Source: JBBQZU01 sp041749535
GTDB lineage: Bacteria > Bacteroidota > Bacteroidia > Flavobacteriales_D > Cryomorphaceae
Direction of reading: 5' to 3'
Assembly (NCBI GenBank): GCA_041749535.1
Contig: JBGTBE010000003.1
Coordinates: forward strand, 1-64,000
Length of the DNA: 64,000 nucleotides
A program made the translations under genes and the position numbers. Position 1 is the first letter of the stretch; every line of letters begins with the position of its first letter. Below the pieces are notes generated by a model, which saw only the letters and a program-made list of their open reading frames with translations, ran no database searches and was not told where the DNA came from. Shown here in pieces: positions 1 through 6,302 of this stretch.

Positions 1-34
1 TTCCCTAAAGCAAGAGTGCTGCAGGGCACAATTC

Positions 35-694
35 CTACGTTTTGATTTCACCACCCCCTAAAATGGTGAAGCCTTTGATTTTTATAACCGGGGAATTTTC
101 ATGGACCGCCACATTTCGCTTGTCCTGAAAACCGCCGAGTATGGAACTCACTTCTACACTCACATTCCAATCTTCAGGAACCCTAATTTCCGAACCTCCC
201 ATAAAATTGAAAATGTCGATGACCGCACCGTTTGCAGGTACTGATTTTCTGAGGTCAACCTCGGCTCCACCAAGTATACAGGTAATGCGTCCACCATTCA
301 TGGGGTTGCTGGTGATAAGCTGTTTACCCCCGCCCAAAACACTTGTGGCATCGAAGAATTGAGCATCCGTGGTCTGTTCAGAAAAGCGGCTCATGGAATT
401 TCTAAACAAAAACAATACCCCCAATCCCATAAGTGCAATGGGCCACACATAGCTCCAACTTATTGAGAACAAATCCAAGTCATTGATCAGAAAAAACCCG
501 CCAATGACCAACATAATGATTCCTGAACTTTTATTTCCGCTGAGAATATTGTAGACACCAATGGCGATCAGGATGGTATACCAACTTGCCAGCCATTCGA
601 GAAATTCAGGAAGCAAATCCATTCGGTCCAGCAGCATCACGGTTCCCGCAAAGATGAGCAGTATACCGAGCAACTTTCGTTTGTCTTTAATCAT
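35..694 (-). CDS. LiaF-like membrane protein (DUF5668/cell-wall-active antibiotic response type)
   Basis: The 219-residue protein starts with a short basic stretch, then has about four closely spaced hydrophobic segments in residues 8-105, as in the LiaI/LiaF transmembrane domain. The rest is predicted beta-rich, with five repeats of an [IVF][LM]GG pattern (VLGGGK, ILGGAE, FMGGSE, ILGGFQ, ILGGGE), which is typical of the LiaF/YvqF C-terminal domain. In Firmicutes, LiaF modulates a cell-envelope stress two-component system. Bacteroidota carry LiaF-like proteins without the LiaRS system, so the role here is inferred only as envelope-related. No sensor kinase lies next to it. The ATG at 694 is the only good start. 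Confidence 0.8.
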   Translation of the reverse strand: MIKDKRKLLGILLIFAGTVMLLDRMDLLPEFLEWLASWYTILIAIGVYNILSGNKSSGIIMLVIGGFFLINDLDLFSISWSYVWPIALMGLGVLFLFRNSMSRFSEQTTDAQFFDATSVLGGGKQLITSNPMNGGRITCILGGAEVDLRKSVPANGAVIDIFNFMGGSEIRVPEDWNVSVEVSSILGGFQDKRNVAVHENSPVIKIKGFTILGGGEIKT

Positions 695-816
695 TGGTTT
701 TTGGTTGAAATGCTTTAGGCACGAAAGCTAAAAAGATTTTTGGAATCAAATGGCACATTTGCCAGGAAGACATTTGCTGTGCCCAATGACAGACAGTCTG
801 TTTGCGCTAAGCAGAT

Positions 817-1227
817 TTACGGCTTCTTTCCTTTGAGATTGTCAGAGAGCCTATCCTTCACGTACTCTACCTTCGTTTTACCGTGTGGTGCAGGCATACC
901 ATTCTCATCAAGGTTCACCATCACTATTCTATCTATCCTTAGAATATCTTCTCGGGTGAGTTTGTTGCGCACTTCACATCTCAATACAATGGAGCTATTG
1001 CCGAAATGGATTACCTCTATACCCATTTCAATAATATCACCTTGAACGGGTGCTGAAATGAAATTTACCTCACTTATAAGTTTTGTAACGATGTGCTTGT
1101 TTTCAAGCTGAACAATGGTGTAAAGGGCGGCTTCTTCATCAATCCATTCGAGAAGGCGACCGCCGAAGAGGGTACCGTTTGGGTTGAGGTCATTTGGCTT
1201 TACCCACTTGCGGGTGTGAAAATTCAT
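817..1227 (-). CDS. Acyl-CoA thioesterase, hotdog fold (YciA/BACH type)
   Basis: This 136-residue protein is the size of a single hotdog domain. The N-terminal block NPNGTLFGGRLLEWIDEEAA matches the YciA/cytosolic acyl-CoA hydrolase pattern, where a conserved Asp (D30 here) after the GG turn is catalytic, and a central helix follows. Family members hydrolyse acyl-CoA to free CoA and fatty acid in the cytoplasm, with broad chain-length range. The C-terminus is short and charged. It is transcribed away from the response regulator at 1443, with about 215 bp between them. Substrate range cannot be read from the sequence. Confidence 0.85.
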   Translation of the reverse strand: MNFHTRKWVKPNDLNPNGTLFGGRLLEWIDEEAALYTIVQLENKHIVTKLISEVNFISAPVQGDIIEMGIEVIHFGNSSIVLRCEVRNKLTREDILRIDRIVMVNLDENGMPAPHGKTKVEYVKDRLSDNLKGKKP

Positions 1228-1382
1228 TGTTTATTTTTTTTACGAATTTAAAAATCATACAAAGCAAAACCATTGGCTGCTTAAATAGGAATGTATAAAT
1301 AGTCGGCAAGTAAAAATTGTTAATCATTGATGTATCAAAATACGGTTGATGACAACTTCTTCGTTTAGTCCAAAACAAAATG

Positions 1383-1390
1383 TATATTTG
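1383..1390 (+). promoter_or_regulatory. -7 box of the receiver-protein gene
   Basis: TATATTTG fits the Bacteroidota TAnnTTTG element and lies 52 bp before the ATG at 1443. No good -33 TTG was found at the usual spacing. Confidence 0.45.
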
Positions 1391-1442
1391 TATCAACCAA
1401 AACAACGACGAAACAACCTTTTTAAACGATTTAACGACTTAA

Positions 1443-1880
1443 ATGATCGACGGGCGCCCTTCTGATATAGGCTTTGTTTTATTGATTGATGACAATTCAA
1501 AAGCGAACATTCTCCATGCTGACATCATATGCGAAGCTGCAGATGTAGAAGAGCTTGTGTGTAAGGAGAGCGCCAATGATGCCCTCGAATATTTAAAGGA
1601 ACGCAAGTTAGAAGGCAAATCTATGCCTGATCTGATCTTTTTAGATGTAATGATGCCTCAGCGCAGCGGGTGGGATTTTTTAAGCGACTATCAAAATGCA
1701 TTCGGCGAAATAAGAAGGAATAGTGTCGTGATGCTTACTTCATCCATCAATGTTCGAGATGTAATAAAATGCGCCGTGCATCCTGAAATTTTGGACTTTA
1801 TTACAAAGCCACTCTCAGATCTGGAGATAAGTAGAATTGTAGAGCAACATTTGTGGCAATTGAGTATGAAGTTCAGCTAG
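1443..1880 (+). CDS. Single-domain response regulator (CheY-like receiver)
   Basis: The 145-residue protein is one receiver domain with no output domain. Visible signature residues are the acidic pair D16-D17 (LLIDDN), the phospho-acceptor D68 (IFLDVMMP), T99 (MLTSS) and K122 (FITKP). This layout fits phosphotransfer from a histidine kinase and signalling by protein contact. No kinase is encoded nearby, so the partner is an orphan or hybrid kinase elsewhere. Bacteroidota encode many such stand-alone receivers that work in phosphorelays with hybrid kinases. Its specific pathway is unknown. Confidence 0.9.
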   Translation: MIDGRPSDIGFVLLIDDNSKANILHADIICEAADVEELVCKESANDALEYLKERKLEGKSMPDLIFLDVMMPQRSGWDFLSDYQNAFGEIRRNSVVMLTSSINVRDVIKCAVHPEILDFITKPLSDLEISRIVEQHLWQLSMKFS

Positions 1881-2052
1881 ATTCTTTTTACCACATCTTT
1901 ATCGCTATTGTTGGATTTCATCATCTTCTCTCCTTACAATTAGAGCCACTTTTAACTGACCAAGAGATTGTAAATGTCCGATTCTAAGCGGATTCTTGCA
2001 TAAAGGTAAGCACAGTAAGTACAATTAAATAGATATGATAGTTGCCCATTAG

Positions 2053-2083
2053 TTTGGGGTATGCCCCATTTTGAGTACATTTG
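2053..2083 (+). promoter_or_regulatory. Promoter of the YtxH cluster with an inverted repeat in the spacer
   Basis: TTTG at 2053-2056 and TACATTTG at 2076-2083 are separated by 19 bp, a textbook Bacteroidota -33/-7 arrangement. The spacer begins with an inverted repeat, TGGGG-TATG-CCCCA (2055-2068), placed where a regulator could cover the promoter. The first gene starts at 2160, giving a leader of roughly 70 nt. Confidence 0.6.
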
Positions 2084-2159
2084 ATGAGATGTGGTAAGCA
2101 AGCGACGGTCGCTTTTTTCCATTCAACAATACCGATATTATCCCCAAACAAAACCAATC

Positions 2160-2372
2160 ATGAAAAACTCAGCATCAGGAATACTTCTCGCTTTATTTGG
2201 CGGCATTGCAGCCGGAGTCGTAGTAGGCTATTGGCTAAATAGTGACAAGGGCAGACAAATGAGAAACGACACCTTAGATAGGATGAGCGATCTGGAAGCG
2301 CGCATAGAGTCCAAGGTGAGAGATGCCTTCAACACAGCCCGAAAAAAAGCCGAAGAAACCATTCAAAACTAA
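2160..2372 (+). CDS. YtxH domain-containing protein
   Basis: The start is placed at the ATG at 2160, because the upstream extension in frame (from 2091) would begin only just after the promoter box and has no family similarity. The 70-residue protein has one N-terminal membrane helix (residues 6-27, rich in Gly/Ala), then the SDKGRQMR motif and a charged amphipathic helix that looks coiled-coil. This is the YtxH (general stress protein GP-like) layout. It is first in a three-gene run with the YqjE-like protein, 1 nt apart. YtxH proteins are often stress induced; the molecular role is not known. Confidence 0.8.
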   Translation: MKNSASGILLALFGGIAAGVVVGYWLNSDKGRQMRNDTLDRMSDLEARIESKVRDAFNTARKKAEETIQN

Positions 2373-2373
2373 T

Positions 2374-2727
2374 ATGGGCCAAACCATAAAAGAATTGGCT
2401 GAAGAATCAGCTGAAGCGGCCAGGCTATACATACAGGCAGAAACTGATTTGCTTAAACTCAAATCTGCAAAATGGCTGGCGAAATTTGCTACCCACATCA
2501 CCCTTTTCTTTGTATTCGCACTTACCATCATTCTTATATTGATATTTTTAGGAATGAGCCTTGCCATGGCCTTGCAAACCTGGTTCAGCGCATCCGTATC
2601 TTTCCTATTGGTAAGTTGTTTATTTATGGTGTGCGGGCTTCTTTTCTTCGCCCTGCGCAATCATTTCATAGGCAACAACGTACTCAAAGCCATTCTTAAA
2701 GAAATATTCGATGAGCCACAGGTATAG
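2374..2727 (+). CDS. YqjE/holin-X-like membrane protein (DUF1469 type)
   Basis: The ATG at 2374 is chosen since it directly follows the YtxH stop and opens with the family-like MGQTIKELAEES. The 117-residue product has an amphipathic N-terminal helix (residues 1-35) and two hydrophobic helices at about 40-68 and 72-95, then a short charged tail. This is the usual layout of the phage-holin superfamily III/YqjE proteins found with YtxH and YqjK-like partners. There is no phage context, so lysis function is unlikely. It overlaps the next gene by 17 nt, which suggests translational coupling. Confidence 0.75.
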   Translation: MGQTIKELAEESAEAARLYIQAETDLLKLKSAKWLAKFATHITLFFVFALTIILILIFLGMSLAMALQTWFSASVSFLLVSCLFMVCGLLFFALRNHFIGNNVLKAILKEIFDEPQV

Positions 2728-2998
2728 TCATATACAAAATTTTAAGGATATCGACACTGAGATTGTGATGCTCAGGATCAGGAAAGACGTGATACGTCAT
2801 GAAGCCCTTGCAGGCTTTCATGAGTGGACCGAGTCCGTTTCAGGCAAATTCTCTACGTTCAGGAATTTGCTGGGATTAATTGGCGGAATATTTGGAAAAA
2901 GCGATTCACATTCCAGCACGTTCGATAAATTGGCCAACATCGCAGCTATAGTTGGTTCCATAATTGGAACAGTTAGCAACCTGCGCAATAAAGGATGA
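2711..2998 (+). CDS. Small conserved-type protein of the YtxH/YqjE cluster
   Basis: I do not recognise a named family. The 95-residue protein starts 17 nt inside the YqjE-like gene, in another frame. It has a charged N-terminal helix (residues 10-35) and two Gly-rich hydrophobic stretches, about 52-63 (LLGLIGGIFG) and 75-90 (IAAIVGSIIGTV), which could be membrane associated. The position matches that of YqjK-like third genes in proteobacterial YqjD-E-K clusters, but similarity is only in size and context. A terminator-like hairpin follows, so the three genes probably form one transcript. Confidence 0.65.
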   Translation: MSHRYSHIQNFKDIDTEIVMLRIRKDVIRHEALAGFHEWTESVSGKFSTFRNLLGLIGGIFGKSDSHSSTFDKLANIAAIVGSIIGTVSNLRNKG

Positions 2999-3021
2999 TG
3001 TACTTTGTTGAACCAGGCCTG

Positions 3022-3048
3022 ACCTTTGCCACATAAAGGTTGGGTTTT
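3022..3048 (+). terminator. Likely terminator of the YtxH cluster
   Basis: ACCTTT (3022-3027) pairs with AAAGGT (3035-3040), followed by TGGGTTTTT. The stem is short, so this is moderate evidence. Confidence 0.45.
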
Positions 3049-3183
3049 TATTGCTGAATATCAGTATTTAATCCTATCTAATTTTTGCAATTTCTCAGGT
3101 TGAAAGGAGATGCATGACGCTCAGTACGTAACGGGTTAATATCTTAAAAAAGGTAAATTTTGCACAGAAAGTTGAAACATCCA

Positions 3184-3212
3184 TTGTAAATTCAAATTTT
3201 CAATTACCTTTG
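3184..3212 (+). promoter_or_regulatory. Promoter of the cold-shock gene
   Basis: TTG at 3184-3186 and TACCTTTG at 3205-3212 have an 18-bp spacer, matching the Bacteroidota consensus. The ATG at 3235 lies 22 bp after the -7 box, so the leader is very short and unlike the long cold-shock leaders of enterobacteria. Confidence 0.65.
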
Positions 3213-3234
3213 TGGCTCATTTTTAACATTTCAC

Positions 3235-3426
3235 ATGAATAACGGAACAGTAAAGTTCTTTAACGAGTCCAAAGGTTATGGATTCATCAAAGAAGAAGAC
3301 ACTTCAAAAGAGTACTTCGTACACGCCAATGGTCTCATTGACGAAATCAGAGAAAACGACCAAGTAACCTTCGATTTACAAGAAGGTCGCAAAGGTCTTA
3401 ATGCGGTGAACGTAAAGCTGGCATAA
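3235..3426 (+). CDS. Cold-shock domain protein (CspA family)
   Basis: The 63-residue protein is one cold-shock domain, the normal length for short Bacteroidota CspA homologues. The RNP1 motif KGYGFI and the RNP2 motif YFVHA are intact, so single-stranded RNA/DNA binding is expected. In the family the protein melts RNA secondary structure or acts as a transcription antiterminator. It has its own promoter and a strong terminator. The next gene downstream encodes a nuclease-like protein that ends with the same domain. Confidence 0.93.
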   Translation: MNNGTVKFFNESKGYGFIKEEDTSKEYFVHANGLIDEIRENDQVTFDLQEGRKGLNAVNVKLA

Positions 3427-3453
3427 TCAGCTTCTGATATATCGTGAGCTTGA

Positions 3454-3482
3454 AGCCCCGCCATTCGCGGGGCTTTTTTTTT
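3454..3482 (+). terminator. Rho-independent terminator of the cold-shock gene
   Basis: AGCCCCGC (3454-3461) and GCGGGGCT (3467-3474) form a perfect 8-bp stem with a 5-nt loop, then a run of nine T. Confidence 0.92.
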
Positions 3483-3706
3483 CAACCTATTTGCGAGAAG
3501 CAGTTTCCAACTTTTGGCATCGCAAACGAGAATTCAAACCATCATCAATCTCGCAACAAGCATCATCACTTTTGTATGCACTTTTTTTTTTCTGAGAAGC
3601 AGTGCCAACTTCGTAGCCATGAAAAGCGAATTCTTAACTTTGTCTTAATATTCAGGTTTACTTAATTTTACCTATATCTGAATTTAATTAATCCCATATT
3701 AATACA

Positions 3707-4639
3707 ATGAATGATAATAACAACACAAGGCTCAGGCGCATAGGTGTTTTTTATGACGGAAATTACTTTTTACACGTAAGCAACTATTACAATTACGTTC
3801 ACGAGCGCAAAACCAGAATCAGCATAGCAGGCCTTCACGACTTTATCAGACACAAAGTGGCTGAAGCTGAAGGAGAAAGCACAAGCCACAAGCACGCGCA
3901 GATCGTGGATGCCCATTATTTCAGGGGCAGGCTCACCGCCAGCGAAGCAAGTCAGAGAGGCAACCAGCTTTACTTTGATCGGGTATTCGACGATATCCTC
4001 ATGCACGAAGGTGTCACAACGCACTACCTGCCAGTAAGGTCATCGAGCACCGGAATTAAATTCGAAAAGGGTATTGATGTTTGGCTCGCCCTGGAAGCAT
4101 ACGAGCAAACATTTTACAAGCGGTTCGATGTTGTAGTGTTGATTGCATCTGACGGTGACTACGTGCAAATTTGCAGAAAATTAAACACACTTGGCAGCAG
4201 CGTGATGCTCATATCCTGGGATTTTGAGTTTACTGACGATTATGGAAACAACCGTGTGACACGAACATCACAGGATTTGCTAAACACGGTAACGTATCCA
4301 ATTGCCATGCACGAAGTGATTGAGAATAGGGTGTCCAAGGACAAGTTCATGGTCAACAATCTTTTTGTACCCAAAGAACCCAAACCTCCAATTGCCGCTG
4401 ATGTAAAACCTTTCACTCCGCCAGTGCCAACTGAAAATGGTATATGCATTGGTGAAATACTATCTATGAAGCAGGGCTATGGATTTATTAAATATCCACC
4501 AAACAATCTCTTCTTTCATCATCAGAACCTTACCGGGGTCGACTTTAATGACCTTACTGCGGGCGACAAGGTTCAGTTTGAAATTACAAAAAATGACGAT
4601 GGTGAGGACGTCGCCATCAATGTGGAAATTATGCAATAG
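3707..4639 (+). CDS. NYN/PIN-like ribonuclease domain fused to a cold-shock domain
   Basis: The 310-residue protein has two parts. Residues 10-200 look like an NYN (LabA/PIN-like) domain: GVFYDGNYF near the start (D17, N19), an acidic D124 in GIDVWLAL, and IASDGDY with D149 and D151, the usual acidic metal site. A Pro-rich linker (about 222-243) leads to a cold-shock domain at 245-309 with an RNP1-like KQGYGFI and an RNP2-like LFFHH. NYN proteins are metal-dependent RNases, so the C-terminal domain probably delivers or opens the RNA substrate; this is inference. It is a single gene with a terminator behind it. Confidence 0.85.
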   Translation: MNDNNNTRLRRIGVFYDGNYFLHVSNYYNYVHERKTRISIAGLHDFIRHKVAEAEGESTSHKHAQIVDAHYFRGRLTASEASQRGNQLYFDRVFDDILMHEGVTTHYLPVRSSSTGIKFEKGIDVWLALEAYEQTFYKRFDVVVLIASDGDYVQICRKLNTLGSSVMLISWDFEFTDDYGNNRVTRTSQDLLNTVTYPIAMHEVIENRVSKDKFMVNNLFVPKEPKPPIAADVKPFTPPVPTENGICIGEILSMKQGYGFIKYPPNNLFFHHQNLTGVDFNDLTAGDKVQFEITKNDDGEDVAINVEIMQ

Positions 4640-4664
4640 CATGCATCAATGAATCCGGAAAAAG

Positions 4665-4691
4665 CCACATTTTATGATGTGGTTTTTTTTT
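4665..4691 (+). terminator. Terminator after the NYN-cold-shock gene
   Basis: CCACAT (4665-4670) pairs with ATGTGG (4677-4682), followed by nine T. Confidence 0.75.
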
Positions 4692-4918
4692 GGCCGCTAC
4701 AGTCCTTGCGCATTGTGGACTTTTCAGCACTTTAAATGCAGTGGTAAGTAACTTCTTTTCAGTTAAGGCTCCAACAAAATATAATGCAAATAGTATTCGT
4801 TCGCATTGACCAATAGCGGCGAGGCACGATGAATATGCCTTTGAAGACATGTTCAATCTCAAAAGGAGTGTTTCAGCTGCGACATTTTTTTTGGCCCAGC
4901 CTTACAGTAAATACCCAT

Positions 4919-4926
4919 TACCTTTG
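4919..4926 (+). promoter_or_regulatory. -7 box upstream of the MATE gene
   Basis: TACCTTTG lies 9 nt before the ATG at 4936. It argues against the longer reading frame starting at 4849 and implies a leader of only a few nucleotides. Confidence 0.55.
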
Positions 4927-4935
4927 CCGCCCGCA

Positions 4936-6282
4936 ATGACCACTGCCCAACACTATAAAACAAACATCAACCTCGCAGTCCCAGTAATGATTGGCCAGCT
5001 AGGGCATATGACTGTAAGCGTGGCCGACAGCATTATGGTGGGACAACTGGGTACGGTGGAACTGGCAGCAGTGGCGCTTGCCAACAGTCTGTATGCCATA
5101 TTTATGCTTTTTGGAATAGGCCTGTCTTACGGCCTCACACCCTTGGTAGCATACGCTGATGGGCGAAGGCATATTCACTTGCAAGGCCTTTACCTCCGCA
5201 ACGCGCTTTGGCTCAATTTGGGAGCCGGGATTTTGCTCTTCGGACTGGTCGCCACTCTTGTGCCATTGTTGCCCCATCTGGGACAGGATGAAGCCGTGCT
5301 TGGCTTTGCTGGAAGTTACATGTACATCATTGGGAGCTCCATTATTCCTCTCATGATATTCCTAACCTTCAAGCAATTTGCTGAAGGGTTGTCTCAGACA
5401 AAAGTTGCAATGGCCGTGAGCATTTTTTGCAATCTTGTGAATGTTGGGCTCAACTATCTTCTTATCTATGGAGAATTTGGATTTCCTGAAATGGGAGTAG
5501 ATGGCGCCGCTGTTGCAACCCTCATTGCACGGATTTTAATGGTGTTTTTAATGTTTTGGTATCTCCGCTCCCATAAAAGATTCGTGGTCCACATAAAGCA
5601 TTTGTTTTCTACCCGACTCAGTAAAGTCGCAATTCGAAAATTGCTGCAAGTAGGGATTCCAAGCGGACTACAATACATCTTCGAGGTGAGCGCATTTTCA
5701 ATGGCCGCTGTATTTGCAGGTACGCTCGGAGCAAATGCCCTCGCCTCGCATCAGATTGCCATCAATATAGCAAGCGTAAGCTATATGGCTGCAACCGGGT
5801 TGGGCTCTGCAGCTACGATAAGGGTGGGCAATCAGGCAGGGAGAGCTGATGTTAGAAATCTCCGTATGGCCGCCAGAAGTTTGTTTATGATGACAGTGGC
5901 GTGGATGGCCTTTGCCGGCCTGGTAATACTTTTATTCCGAACCACCCTTGCAGGGTTTTATTCCAACGATGAAGCGGTGCTGGCCCTCACGGGAAAAATG
6001 CTCATTGTGGTTATAATTTTTCAATTATCAGATGGCTTGCAAGCTGTTGGATTGGGCGCTCTGCGTGGATTTACCGATGTGCGCGTACCAACGCTTATCA
6101 CCTTCTTTGCCTACTGGGTGATTGCACTCCCTGCTGCCTGGGTATTTTCTCAGTACACTTCCTGGGGCGCAATGGGCATATGGTACGCCCTGGCGGGTGG
6201 ACTCACCGTCTCAGCAATTCTACTGCTCAACAGGTTTTATAATCTGGTACAGCGCTTTAGCCTGAAACATGCTGCCATGTGA
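4936..6282 (+). CDS. MATE family multidrug/cation exporter (NorM-like)
   Basis: The start at 4936 is preferred over 4849 because a TAnnTTTG box sits just before it and the protein then begins like other MATE exporters. The 448-residue product has twelve hydrophobic segments in two similar halves, the family length. Visible MATE features are the N-terminal PVMIGQLGHMTVSVADSIMVG block and the G-rich loops after it. Members export cationic drugs or dyes from the cytoplasm using a Na+ or H+ gradient. It is a single gene, convergent with the GH3 fusion. The substrate cannot be predicted. Confidence 0.9.
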   Translation: MTTAQHYKTNINLAVPVMIGQLGHMTVSVADSIMVGQLGTVELAAVALANSLYAIFMLFGIGLSYGLTPLVAYADGRRHIHLQGLYLRNALWLNLGAGILLFGLVATLVPLLPHLGQDEAVLGFAGSYMYIIGSSIIPLMIFLTFKQFAEGLSQTKVAMAVSIFCNLVNVGLNYLLIYGEFGFPEMGVDGAAVATLIARILMVFLMFWYLRSHKRFVVHIKHLFSTRLSKVAIRKLLQVGIPSGLQYIFEVSAFSMAAVFAGTLGANALASHQIAINIASVSYMAATGLGSAATIRVGNQAGRADVRNLRMAARSLFMMTVAWMAFAGLVILLFRTTLAGFYSNDEAVLALTGKMLIVVIIFQLSDGLQAVGLGALRGFTDVRVPTLITFFAYWVIALPAAWVFSQYTSWGAMGIWYALAGGLTVSAILLLNRFYNLVQRFSLKHAAM

Positions 6283-6302
6283 TGCGTGAAACACAAAGGG
6301 CA

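Noticed and set aside
1190..1405. 71-codon frame upstream of the thioesterase
   Set aside because: It overlaps the gene start and the receiver promoter and has random composition.
2374..2727. Holin-like protein as a phage remnant
   Set aside because: YtxH/YqjE-like clusters are common in non-phage contexts and no phage gene is close.
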